Below are positions 45,676-53,471 of a stretch of 54,076 nt of DNA, piece by piece (position 1 is the stretch's first letter; every line of letters begins with the position of its first letter). Origin of the DNA: Hydrogenophaga sp. (GTDB lineage Bacteria; Pseudomonadota; Gammaproteobacteria; Burkholderiales; Burkholderiaceae_C); assembly GCF_030373225.1 (NCBI RefSeq), contig NZ_JAUCZG010000030.1, positions 1-54,076 of the forward strand, written 5' to 3'. The position numbers and the translations under genes are program-made. The notes under the pieces were generated by a model, which searched no databases, was not told where the DNA came from, and was given only the letters and a program-made list of their open reading frames with translations.

Positions 45676-46635
45676 ATGAAGAAAATTAAAGCGCTCGTAG
45701 TTATATTAACGGCTGTCATTACTTTGCATGCATATGCGAGATCCCCTAATTCTTGTCGTGCGATACTTGATTCATCGTACAACTCAGACCAATGGAATCA
45801 ATGTCTTCTTGAGCCTGAGGATGCAAAAAGGGTTGAAGATCCAGCAATTGCCGCAGCACCTGGATATACACATGGGGTAATTGTTGGAAAGGATACATTA
45901 GAGTCAATTCAGCAGCGTCGTCCGGACATTCTTCCCTTTGTATGTGAAGATAACCCTCTTGCCAAAGAGCTAACAATCAAGAATGATTGTTCAAATGCAG
46001 CTTACTTTCGAAGAGAAAAGATATCAATTGAAACCCAAGGCGGTACGATTGAAGTCTCTGCCGAAGAGGCCTCACATCAAGACATAAAACTGTCGGTTTA
46101 TCGAACTAATAGCGATGAAGGTGCAATTGAACTGTGGTTCTCTAATGGTAAGCTCATTACCCTTCTTCCTCTGGGCTTTGATGGAACGTCATTCCTGCCA
46201 AATGATGTAAACGGTGGCCTCTTAATGCAGTCCTTATCATCAAAATACAAAAAAGCCAAGGATTGGGTAACCACAAATAAGAATGGCCGGGTGAAGGCCA
46301 ATGTTTGGGCAATGTCGCCGACTACTTCTGTTGAACTTATTGAACATGTGGCTGTTTATAAAAACAGGGCTGAAGTCCTTGGCCTGCAATCACTTTATAA
46401 AGCAGGGATGAAACTCGGAATAAGTAGCTTCGCGACGAAGTACCACGATCTAGAAATACTGCTACTTGAAAACAGATTTCCGAAAAGTGTTGTCGAAAAA
46501 AGACAGATTCGCTACATCGACAACAGGTTGCTAAGCAAGCTCGTCAAGAATCTGAAAGACAATGCAGCTAAAAGCAAGCAAATTGAGCGCCAAGAAAAAA
46601 ATGAGCGAGAATTAGGCAAGGTACAAAGGTACTGA
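45676..46635 (+). CDS. Exported protein, cassette 2
   Basis: 319 residues. Signal peptide MKKIKALVVILTAVITLHAYA. The mature region has four or more Cys, a central segment (LSVYRTNSDEGAIELWFSNG) and a Lys/Glu-rich helical tail (KSKQIERQEKNERELGK). The ATG at 45676 is chosen over an upstream TTG. No family recognised. It stands alone between repeats R2 and R3, the expected form of a single-gene cassette. Confidence 0.6.
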   Translation: MKKIKALVVILTAVITLHAYARSPNSCRAILDSSYNSDQWNQCLLEPEDAKRVEDPAIAAAPGYTHGVIVGKDTLESIQQRRPDILPFVCEDNPLAKELTIKNDCSNAAYFRREKISIETQGGTIEVSAEEASHQDIKLSVYRTNSDEGAIELWFSNGKLITLLPLGFDGTSFLPNDVNGGLLMQSLSSKYKKAKDWVTTNKNGRVKANVWAMSPTTSVELIEHVAVYKNRAEVLGLQSLYKAGMKLGISSFATKYHDLEILLLENRFPKSVVEKRQIRYIDNRLLSKLVKNLKDNAAKSKQIERQEKNERELGKVQRY

Positions 46636-46682
46636 TTTAATTTGTGCGAGCCTTAAGTACAAGTGAGTTCAAAACTTAATCA

Positions 46683-46750
46683 AGCGCTTTCATTCATCGA
46701 ATCTGACGGCTGAGATAAACATCGATCTGCTGGAGGGCAAGCGGAGTTGA
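46683..46750 (+). pseudogene. Decayed second copy of the recombinase 3' end
   Basis: 68 bases match 43701-43768 of the recombinase gene at about 58 positions by eye (shared runs ATTCATCGAA, ACATCGATCTGCTG, AGGGCAAGCGGA, both ending TTGA). It carries an in-frame TAA in place of ATG AAC. It is directly followed by repeat R3, just as the intact gene is followed by R1. Confidence 0.75.
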
Positions 46751-46999
46751 AGTTTGGGTGTGCGCTGTATCGGGATGGCATGAAGCCCGGTGGCTCCTAT
46801 GAAGTGTTTCACATCGCATGAAAATAGGAAGCCCGATGGCTACAAGGTCGAGTGCTCAGACTCTGTTTTCTTTAATAAATGATCGCGTGTGAAGTTGTCG
46901 CATGCACGGTGCACTCAAGCTATTCGTGCTGCAATCTGATCGCCCAGCGACACATGTCAGCCCATCAAGTAGATCTGCTGCTGTAGGGCTGATTTGAGG
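46751..46999. repeat. Island repeat R3 (degenerate, joined to recombinase remnant)
   Basis: Aligns with R1: GGCATGAAGCCCG for GTCGTGAAACCCG, a decayed first hairpin (GTTTCACATCGCATGAAAAT), GCTGCAATCTGATCG, and an intact end CTGCTGTAGGGCTGATTTGA at 46978-46997. Confidence 0.7.
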
Positions 47000-47035
47000 C
47001 GAATCTGAAGGGTCGTAGCAATACACGAGAGCTCA

Positions 47036-47175
47036 AGCGTCAAGTTGATCGACGCTGCAGCGCGATACTTGCTTAAAGAAATGATTGCGTGCGTAACCAA
47101 GCAAGTAACCCCTGCGTGCTGCAATCTGTTCGCGAACGTCCATCAGGTAGATCAGCTGTTGTAGGGCGTGTTTGA
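47036..47175. repeat. Island repeat R4a
   Basis: AGCGTC-AAGTTGATC-GACGCT (47036-47056), a decayed second palindrome (TTGCTTAAAGAAAT), GCTGCAATCTGTTCG and end GATCAGCTGTTGTAGGGC (47151-47167). Confidence 0.75.
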
Positions 47176-47190
47176 CGTGTTGCTGCCGGG

Positions 47191-47262
47191 GTGTCGTGAA
47201 GCACGATAGCTTAAGCGTCAAGTTTCATGACGCTGCTGGATGGTGCTTTCTTCAAGAAAGTG
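47191..47262. repeat. Island repeat R4b (5' half only)
   Basis: GTGTCGTGAAGCACGA, perfect AGCGTCA-AGTTTCA-TGACGCT (47214-47234) and CTTTCTTCAAGAAAG (47246-47260). The 3' part is missing. Confidence 0.75.
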
Positions 47263-47414
47263 CGGTAGAGCGCTTGAATGCTGAACAGCTCTGAGTGAGC
47301 TGACCGCCTGCTTGCAAGCCGTGAAGGCGAACTCGGACTGTTGCATGCTCAGAACTCTCACAAACCGTTTACTGCGCTCTGTCAAGTGCTGCAGGTCGTG
47401 GGCTTTGTCAAACT

Positions 47415-47456
47415 AGTTAAAACGTATATGCCAAAACTAATGTTTGATGTTTTTAC
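47415..47456. repeat. Cassette leader repeat, copy 1
   Basis: AGTTAAAAC...TATG.CAAAACTAA, 42 bases matching 51767-51808 at 34 positions by eye. It stands before cassette group 3, just ahead of a promoter candidate. Confidence 0.6.
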
Positions 47457-47485
47457 TTGACTAAAATCATTTTTATTCTTACTTT
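47457..47485 (+). promoter_or_regulatory. Promoter candidate of cassette group 3
   Basis: TTGACT, 17 bases, TACTTT. Good sigma-70 spacing in an AT-rich leader; it would read into the pseudogene tail and the genes from 47744. Confidence 0.35.
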
Positions 47486-47561
47486 ATCCTCGGACTCAGT
47501 GAAAAATGAAGTGGCTGGTTTGCTTGAGAAAAAACAAAGACGAGAGGGGCTTCCACCTTAA

Positions 47562-47660
47562 GCGCCAAGTCAACCCCAATCTAAAAACTTCACAATAATC
47601 GGGCTGGATGGTAGCACTGTGGAATGCAGTGTCTTCGGCTCGACTATTCAATGCTTTTGA
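47562..47660 (+). pseudogene. Tail of a lost Cys-motif protein gene
   Basis: The frame APSQPQSKNFTIIGLDG then STVECSVFGSTIQCF-stop matches the end of the gene at 49782 (PPRGPISRDFTIRNPGG then NTVNCNVFGSIVRCR-stop). Only ~33 codons remain, so a further family member once stood here. Confidence 0.7.
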
Positions 47661-47743
47661 TTGGCTGAAGTCTTTCTCTGAAAGTTGATTGATTTTTTCA
47701 AAACTGTATAAGTGCCCGATCGTGTGATCTTTGTGAGAGGTAT

Positions 47744-47998
47744 ATGACTTTAATCGATGCTACTGAGAAAAAAGACTTCTTAGGTGTACTTAAAGAGTAT
47801 GGATGCAGTAGCGAACATTTTGATTTAACAGAGAGCTATGCTGAGTCGACGCAGCATACATGTGAATTGGTGGGTTTTTTGTGGATTTTTTGTAAGCAAA
47901 GTGGCGTTGAAATCCGATATACCACCGGCCACGGCTCTGCATGGGTTGTGGACTTTGCTACAAATCTTGAACTAGGTAAGTTTGGTAAAATGCAGTAA
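47744..47998 (+). CDS. Small hypothetical cytosolic protein, cassette group 3
   Basis: 84 residues, no signal peptide, acidic start (TLIDATEKKDFLGVLKEYG) and a GFLWIFCKQSG core. ATG 47744 has AGAGG five bases upstream. Unrecognised. It precedes the three Cys-motif exported protein genes. Confidence 0.55.
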   Translation: MTLIDATEKKDFLGVLKEYGCSSEHFDLTESYAESTQHTCELVGFLWIFCKQSGVEIRYTTGHGSAWVVDFATNLELGKFGKMQ

Positions 47999-48045
47999 GG
48001 AATTCAGCATTAATAAATTCCAACTAGTCTCTAACAAGAAGTTTT

Positions 48046-49038
48046 ATGAAATTTAAAAAATCGTTGATTAAAATTATTGCCGCCTTTATCTTGCCAGTTA
48101 ATGCAGGCTTAGCTCAAAATGATATAAGCAAATGGGGGTCATATGTAGCATCAGAAGGGGGTGGAGGGCTCTTTTATAATTATGAATCACTTAAAAGAGA
48201 GAGATTTCCGCCGAGATTAATTTCCGTAAAGATTTTTAATGAAATAAAAAATCAAAAAAATTATGTTTTTGATTGGGAGCTGAAGTGCATTTCAAAAGAA
48301 ATCAAAGTAGGCACCTCAAATTTCTTATCTATCGCGTCGGACGGCAATACTACAAGACGAATATTGCTTGAGGGGCTCTGTGGTGTACGCAATGATGAGG
48401 GTCTTTGGTTTATTGCAGGCGCAACAACTGGAGCGTTGTATGCAATAAACTCAAGCACATTAAGAAAAATCTCAAATGATCAATTTTCTTTCACGTCGAT
48501 GAGTTCCAGACTTGAAATTACAAGTTCAACGGCATTAATTCCTTTGAGTGCAAAAGAGGATTACGTTATTTCGTGCTCGGATCGGACTAGTGTAAGAGTA
48601 CGGCCGAATGGAAGTACCGATCCAATGAGGCTTATGGAAATATCAACCGATTCTATTGGCCGAGCAGCGATTGAAATGGTATGTTCTGGCTACATTGCGC
48701 CAGCCGCTTCTTTTTCAGAAGATGGCGACACTCAAAAATCATTACAAAAAACATCTCTGGATCAAAAGGGAGCAGTTGATCCTGAGGCAGATGCGATAAA
48801 TTGTAGAAATCAAGGCTTTGACACAATGTCTGGAGAATTTAAAAAGTGCATGCAATCATTAGGGCACAGCACATACCTTGCAAATAAAGGTGTTGGAGCA
48901 TCGGCGGATAAAGTAAGCGCCCAGGCAGAAGTTCCTGAAAATATATCGTTAAAAGATTCGACGGCAAAGTGTGAGGAGCTTGGTTTTAAAAAGGGAACAG
49001 AAAGGTTCGGAAAATGCGTTCTTACTATTTCCCGATAA
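48046..49038 (+). CDS. Exported protein with two C-terminal Cys motifs
   Basis: 330 residues with a signal peptide (MKFKKSLIKIIAAFIL... AGLAQND). Residues ~30-130 form a beta-rich domain (NYVFDWELKCISKEI) of the kind seen in surface-adhesin E-like proteins; this is a weak resemblance. The C-terminal half has two copies of the motif C-x3-GF-x(5-6)-F-x2-C: CRNQGFDTMSGEFKKC and CEELGFKKGTERFGKC. The last 15 codons are nearly identical in DNA to the end of the next gene. Likely secreted or periplasmic; function unknown. Confidence 0.65.
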   Translation: MKFKKSLIKIIAAFILPVNAGLAQNDISKWGSYVASEGGGGLFYNYESLKRERFPPRLISVKIFNEIKNQKNYVFDWELKCISKEIKVGTSNFLSIASDGNTTRRILLEGLCGVRNDEGLWFIAGATTGALYAINSSTLRKISNDQFSFTSMSSRLEITSSTALIPLSAKEDYVISCSDRTSVRVRPNGSTDPMRLMEISTDSIGRAAIEMVCSGYIAPAASFSEDGDTQKSLQKTSLDQKGAVDPEADAINCRNQGFDTMSGEFKKCMQSLGHSTYLANKGVGASADKVSAQAEVPENISLKDSTAKCEELGFKKGTERFGKCVLTISR

Positions 49039-49140
49039 CTAAATCTATTGATTAGTACGATCCCGTGTTGTGACTTTTTTCATCTAATTAAAAGTGTGAA
49101 TTTACAAAGTCAATGTCATGCTAAAACTCAATTCTAAAAT

Positions 49141-49806
49141 ATGAAGAAACATTGGTTAATTGTTGTCACTGCACTCCTGATTTCGGGTTGTGCGACTGTT
49201 TATACCGAAAGAATTGCAGGAACACAGTCGCCAACTAACACGAACCAATACAGGGGAGTGCTATATGTTGAGCTGGGGGCTTTGAGTGATGCGAAGCCAT
49301 ATATGGAGAATAAGTGCAAATTTCTCGGTGGATTGAATGAAAATTCAATTAACAACAATGCTCCCTCAGGAGCAATTGCATCTTTAAACTCAATTGCCGG
49401 CACATACTGGTCTTACGAATGCAAAGGAATAGTAACCACCGATAGCGCACAAACTTCTTCCGAAATCAAGACAGTCAACAAAGAAAATAATGAGGCGTTC
49501 GTCGATGAATCAAGCCTAGAATACTGTCGAAAAATAGGCCGCCCAATCGGAACAAATGAATTTAACGGATGTGTGAGAAGATTTGGTGAGAGCAAATCGA
49601 AAGAATTTAAAAATCGTGAAATCTCAAAAAATAATGAAATAAAAACATTGAATTCGAAAGAGGATAAACCGGAAGCTATTGAACAGTTGCAGATGGATAG
49701 TGGAAAAATTTCTAAAATTGAGGATGCAAAGATTAAATGCGGAAAACTTGGCATTGAAAAAGGAACAGAAAGGTTCGGAAAATGCGTTCTTACTATTTCT
49801 CGATAA
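49141..49806 (+). CDS. Lipoprotein with Cys motifs
   Basis: 221 residues with lipobox LISGC near residue 18. The mature region contains YRGVLYVELGALSDAKPYM and a Cys pair. Two copies of the same motif follow: CRKIGRPIGTNEFNGC and, at the very end, CGKLGIEKGTERFGKC. The terminal DNA 49761-49806 repeats 48993-49038. It overlaps the next gene by 25 bases. Its middle is rich in Lys/Asn/Glu and probably unstructured. Confidence 0.65.
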   Translation: MKKHWLIVVTALLISGCATVYTERIAGTQSPTNTNQYRGVLYVELGALSDAKPYMENKCKFLGGLNENSINNNAPSGAIASLNSIAGTYWSYECKGIVTTDSAQTSSEIKTVNKENNEAFVDESSLEYCRKIGRPIGTNEFNGCVRRFGESKSKEFKNREISKNNEIKTLNSKEDKPEAIEQLQMDSGKISKIEDAKIKCGKLGIEKGTERFGKCVLTISR

Positions 49807-50504
49807 TATTATTGGTCGGGACTTTTGGATCAAATTTGGAGGCGATTTCTGCAGAAGTGTTGGAGCAACAATGCAGAGACATTGGTTTTAAACAAGCCTC
49901 CAAAGCATTCAAAGAGTGTGTTTCAGAGTTGGCATCTAGGGGGGCGCTTGATTCCTCGCCTGAGAGTGCTCAATGTACGAAAATCGGATTTAAACCGATG
50001 ACGAAAGCATTTCAAGAGTGCGTCGATGAACTATCAAGTCGATCGCAGCAGCAGTCTAATGAAATTGCATCGATTCCGCCTGATGCTTTATCGGGCGACG
50101 ATCTGACTTGCGCGAACTATGGGTTTTCTAGAGCAACAGTTGAATTTTCCAACTGCAAACAAACCATTGCCCAAGCGAAAGCAGATGCGGTGCAGCGCCA
50201 GGCGGCGTACGATCTTGAACTCAAGAGGTATGAAGCTGAGAGGCGTGAGTATGATCAAAAACTTGCTAGGTATGAAGAGCAGCAGCGGCAAGCAGAAAAG
50301 CAGAAGATCATTAGATTTGGGCTCGCACTTATGGGTGGCCAGTCTCCATCTTTTGCGGAGAACCTCAATAGTGCCAATAGGGATATGCTGGGGCTCCCTC
50401 CTCAGCCACCCAGAGGGCCTATATCGCGTGATTTCACGATCAGAAATCCTGGTGGAAACACAGTTAACTGCAATGTTTTTGGTTCGATAGTCCGGTGCAG
50501 GTAA
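49782..50504 (+). CDS. Exported protein with three Cys motifs and a coiled coil
   Basis: 240 residues. The start lies inside the preceding gene; MRSYYFSIILLVGTFGSN... EAISAEV is a credible signal peptide. Three motif copies follow: CRDIGFKQASKAFKEC, CTKIGFKPMTKAFQEC and CANYGFSRATVEFSNC. Residues ~135-175 form a charged coiled coil (YDLELKRYEAERREYDQKL). The C-terminus is a small Gly/Asn-rich beta end with two Cys (VNCNVFGSIVRCR) that also survives in the pseudogene at 47562. Probably a periplasmic or surface partner of the two preceding proteins. Confidence 0.65.
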   Translation: MRSYYFSIILLVGTFGSNLEAISAEVLEQQCRDIGFKQASKAFKECVSELASRGALDSSPESAQCTKIGFKPMTKAFQECVDELSSRSQQQSNEIASIPPDALSGDDLTCANYGFSRATVEFSNCKQTIAQAKADAVQRQAAYDLELKRYEAERREYDQKLARYEEQQRQAEKQKIIRFGLALMGGQSPSFAENLNSANRDMLGLPPQPPRGPISRDFTIRNPGGNTVNCNVFGSIVRCR

Positions 50505-50662
50505 ATAAGCAAATTGAAAGATTTATGAATTCATGCGCCGAACAGAGGTTGGATTGAGAAGTTTTGATTTGCGTGGGCTTTATTGCATTTTGCGGAGGCT
50601 GATTTGGGTATTATTAAGACGGCGATATAGTATTCGTAGCTGTGCCTGTCGGTGACTCTCAT

Positions 50663-50923
50663 TCAATTTGGGTCGCATGTGCACCTTGTTACTACGTGAT
50701 AGACCATTAAATCAGTGTGAATATCTGACTCATCTGAGGAAATTAGATCGCTTAGCAATTCTTGCTGCTCGTCGGTGAGCGCATTATGGACATTATCTGG
50801 ATAACCGCCATCCCATAAATATTGAAGAAGTCTATTCAAAAGCTCGCATCTGTTTATGTGATTCATGAGGCATATTTCTAGGATTGTAAAACACTCATGG
50901 ATGAATTTGATGCTCGGGTTCAT
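50663..50923 (-). CDS. Small acidic hypothetical protein
   Basis: Up to 86 residues; an internal ATG gives MNHINRCELLNRLLQYLWDG. The acidic middle (ALTDEQQELLSDLISSDESD) and lack of signal peptide suggest a soluble protein. It is the only minus-strand gene candidate inside the cassette region. Unrecognised; support is only an intact frame with sensible composition. Just upstream of it, 50595-50610 resembles the end of the island repeat. Confidence 0.4.
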   Translation of the reverse strand: MNPSIKFIHECFTILEICLMNHINRCELLNRLLQYLWDGGYPDNVHNALTDEQQELLSDLISSDESDIHTDLMVYHVVTRCTCDPN

Positions 50924-51005
50924 TAGCGCTGCTCACGGCCTTGATCATCTGCTGATCTGTCAACCTACTTACACCATAATTCCTACAGATAAATCAAGCA
51001 TCGAA

Positions 51006-51185
51006 TGTCGTGATACCCGACAGCTCCAGCGTCAAGTTTCATGACGCTCGTGGTACTTTCTTTAAGAAAGGTGTGTTCTGACTACTTGTATGTTTTGAAA
51101 ACGCAAGCCCTATGTGCAGCGATCAGGCCGTCCAGCTACAAGTGCCATCCCGCCATGTAGATCAGCTGCTGTAGGGCTGATTTGA
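51006..51185. repeat. Island repeat R5a (full copy)
   Basis: The best match to R1: GTCGTGATACCCGAC, perfect AGCGTCA-AGTTTCA-TGACGCT (51028-51048), CTTTCTTTAAGAAAG (51056-51070), GCAGCGATCAGGCCG and end GATCAGCTGCTGTAGGGC (51160-51177). Confidence 0.8.
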
Positions 51186-51211
51186 GGTGTGTGCGCTGCT
51201 GTGTCCGGAAA

Positions 51212-51247
51212 CTCGACAACGCCAGCGTCAATCGACTTGACGCTTTG
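51212..51247. repeat. Island repeat R5b (first hairpin only)
   Basis: AACTCGACAACGCC then AGCGTCAA-TCGAC-TTGACGCT (51224-51244), an 8-bp perfect stem in tandem behind R5a and like the hairpin upstream of the recombinase. Confidence 0.7.
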
Positions 51248-51312
51248 GGCTGTTGGCTTGAGCGTAGGACTGTTGGGGCAGAACTCTCAAAATGAGAGTT
51301 TGTAAGCCTTAC

Positions 51313-51457
51313 ATGCTGCGATCTGGCACCCTTCAACCCAAGCCAGCGAGTCAGGTCGATCAGCACTTGTAGGGCTTGCTTGACCAGCGAGCGCTGCTTT
51401 GTCCGGGAACACGGCGACAAGTTGACTTGAATGTCCTGCGGCTTTCTTCAAGAAAGT
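51313..51457. repeat. Island repeat R6 (split, degenerate copy)
   Basis: GCTGCGATCTGGCACC and end GATCAGCACTTGTAGGGC (51358-51375), then a new 5' part: GACAAGTTGACTTGAATGTC and perfect CTTTCTTCAAGAAAG (51442-51456). An extra stem AACTCTCA-AAA-TGAGAGTT lies before it (51282-51300). Confidence 0.65.
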
Positions 51458-51859
51458 GGGCTAAGGCGCTCTGATAACCGGCCACAGCTGCAGACATCAA
51501 AGTCGGGTGTGTTTGTCAGCCGCACACTGACAAAAGTGGATGGTCGGTTGCTGCTATGTTGGTGGGTGCGCTACAAGCGCTGAGGTGCCGGCTTAAGCGG
51601 TGTTTCGCAGTGGATGCTGTGCAAATGAGCGCCCGGTTGTAATCGTGAAAAATAATATGAAAAGTCTAGTGGCACACCGCTCGGTGCGTGCTGGTAGTTC
51701 CGGTGTGGACTTGTCGGTTTTCACGACCCTTTCTGCGTTTAGTCGGTCGTGTGTTGCGTCGCACACAGTTAAAACATCTATGTCAAAACTAAAAGTTGAT
51801 GGTTTGACATGCCGAAGCATAAAATACTGTCAGCTTGACATATTAGAAGGGTGGCTTCA
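51458..51859. other. Leader of cassette group 4
   Basis: No gene. It contains the second cassette leader repeat (51767-51808, matching 47415-47456) about 50 bases before the gene at 51860. Confidence 0.5.
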
Positions 51860-53131
51860 ATGGCGGATAAATGGATCAAAGTTTCAGATGGTGAAGCTAG
51901 GCAGCACGAACTATATGGGATTAGGGGCTGGTTGCTTTTCAATCTTATTGGAACAGTCCTAGGAGCCTTATTTTCTCTGGCGATGATGAATGCTCCGTTT
52001 GTTCGCAGTGGTACAACATTGAATCAACTAAGAATTGAAAGCCCAAATTTTTACATTGTGTACATGGTAATAGGTATTGGGGTAATCGTGCCAAGTACGC
52101 TGTATATATGGGCGATGCTCTCTAAATGGTCTAACTTTAGAAAAGTTGCCATCCTTTGCTTGTTGGTGCCATACCCCATTATCCTTCTGACGGCGTTGGC
52201 CTATCCGTCACAAGGCGTATTGGTTCAATTGCTTCTGAACTCCGCTGTTTGGGGCGGATCTGCAGTGGTTTGGGTGCTTTACCTTCAGAGATCACGCAGG
52301 GTTAGAGTGACATTTGAGCATACGATTCGTTTTGATGATCCTATGCTCGAGGAAAAATTAGAGGGAGGTAAGGCGAGTGGTATGAGCGACTCTAGTGGTT
52401 CCAAGTTATCCAATACTTCTACATTGCCACCTTCCTGGACACCTGGTGCATCTGTCGGTAGAAATGGGGGTTTTGATGATGAAATATCTAGCGACATCGA
52501 ATTGAAAGCGTGGGAGGCTGCACTTAACGAATACGAAGGACCGCAGAGAGAGCGGGGGCTGTACGCAAAGCTCTATGTGGAGAACGATGGTAATGAGAGC
52601 AAGGTGAAGACTGCTTACTTAAAGAGAAGGGTTGAAGAAATATCTGAAGTACGGAATATTCGTTCGGTGCAGGAAAAAAGCATTGAAATGGCAGCCTTGG
52701 CTAAGAATATTGATGCTGCCATCGAGAGTGGAAAACTAAGCGAGACAGAGTTTGGGCAGCGAAAATTATTAAATTTCATTGACGGCCATCTCGGATTTTT
52801 ACATCTAAACAGATACTATGTATTCAATGATGTAGATGCGTTGTCTCTACAACTTGATGCTATAGATAAAGATGTGGCGCACCAAGTAACTGGTGCAATC
52901 ATTGTGCGCCCCTTAGAGTCTACGACAGATGAGGTTTGCCTGAAGGAGAGGAGATATTCACAACGCAGAATCGGAGTTGTAAATTATTTTCTTCTAAACA
53001 ATGGAAGAGTCGTTTATTTTTCAACGGGAGAATTTTACGCCTTCGAGAATTTGAGTCTGCTGAGGAGTGCGGTACAAAAGAATGATCATCTCAAACTTGC
53101 GGATTCCATTTATGGGATGAATTTTGGATGA
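51860..53131 (+). CDS. Membrane protein with DUF2569-like N-terminus and soluble C-terminal region
   Basis: 423 residues. The first ~150 residues have four hydrophobic segments beginning with GIRGWLLFNLIGTVLGALF, similar to DUF2569 inner-membrane proteins. Then come a Ser/Pro/Gly linker (~175-215), a charged helical region (~215-300) and a beta-rich end (VVNYFLLNNGRVVYFSTGEFYAFENL) that may bind a ligand or partner. ATG 51860 has AGAAGG about nine bases upstream; the GTG at 51851 is too close to that site. The next gene follows within 30 bases. Function unknown. Confidence 0.65.
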   Translation: MADKWIKVSDGEARQHELYGIRGWLLFNLIGTVLGALFSLAMMNAPFVRSGTTLNQLRIESPNFYIVYMVIGIGVIVPSTLYIWAMLSKWSNFRKVAILCLLVPYPIILLTALAYPSQGVLVQLLLNSAVWGGSAVVWVLYLQRSRRVRVTFEHTIRFDDPMLEEKLEGGKASGMSDSSGSKLSNTSTLPPSWTPGASVGRNGGFDDEISSDIELKAWEAALNEYEGPQRERGLYAKLYVENDGNESKVKTAYLKRRVEEISEVRNIRSVQEKSIEMAALAKNIDAAIESGKLSETEFGQRKLLNFIDGHLGFLHLNRYYVFNDVDALSLQLDAIDKDVAHQVTGAIIVRPLESTTDEVCLKERRYSQRRIGVVNYFLLNNGRVVYFSTGEFYAFENLSLLRSAVQKNDHLKLADSIYGMNFG

Positions 53132-53156
53132 CGCTGGTAAACGACTGAGGGTGGAG

Positions 53157-53471
53157 ATGTATATTAATATTGGGAATGATCGTCTTTACCAAGCTGTTTG
53201 TGTTCTTGTGAGTAGTAGTGGTGATTTGAGGACGAGAGTTGTTCATGCGATGCAGATATGTGAGCCTTTAGGTGAGTCTGATTTTGAGAAGCAGGATGGT
53301 TTGCGTGAGGCAATGAGGAAGTTGCGGGAAGAGCTTTCAGTTTCTGGTGTTGATAAAATTGATTCATCGGTTAGTGTTTATGCTCACGCTGCAAAGAGGC
53401 GCAAAAACTGCACTTATAAGAAATATGCGCAAGAGATATTCAGGCTTTGGATGGAGAGTTGCGTTGATTAA
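53157..53471 (+). CDS. Small hypothetical protein paired with the DUF2569-like gene
   Basis: 104 residues from ATG 53157 (GAGGG about seven bases upstream); a TTG at 53124 would overlap the preceding gene. No signal peptide. Mixed charged composition (LREAMRKLREELSVSGVDK) and a basic, Cys-containing end (AKRRKNCTYKKYAQEIF). It probably forms a two-gene unit with its neighbour. Unrecognised. Confidence 0.5.
   Translation: MYINIGNDRLYQAVCVLVSSSGDLRTRVVHAMQICEPLGESDFEKQDGLREAMRKLREELSVSGVDKIDSSVSVYAHAAKRRKNCTYKKYAQEIFRLWMESCVD

Noticed and set aside
47033..47221. Recurring minus-strand frames encoding ALQQLIYL-like peptides at the island repeats
   Set aside because: The peptide only reflects the conserved DNA end of the repeat; the flanking frames differ in length and sequence at each copy.
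43795..51457. Classical integron with attC sites
   Set aside because: No RYYYAAC/GTTRRRY core pairs were found in the repeats and the recombinase is longer than IntI without its typical inserted motif, so only an integron-like arrangement is claimed.
43795..51457. CRISPR array
   Set aside because: Repeats are few, long, irregularly spaced and separated by genes; no cas genes.
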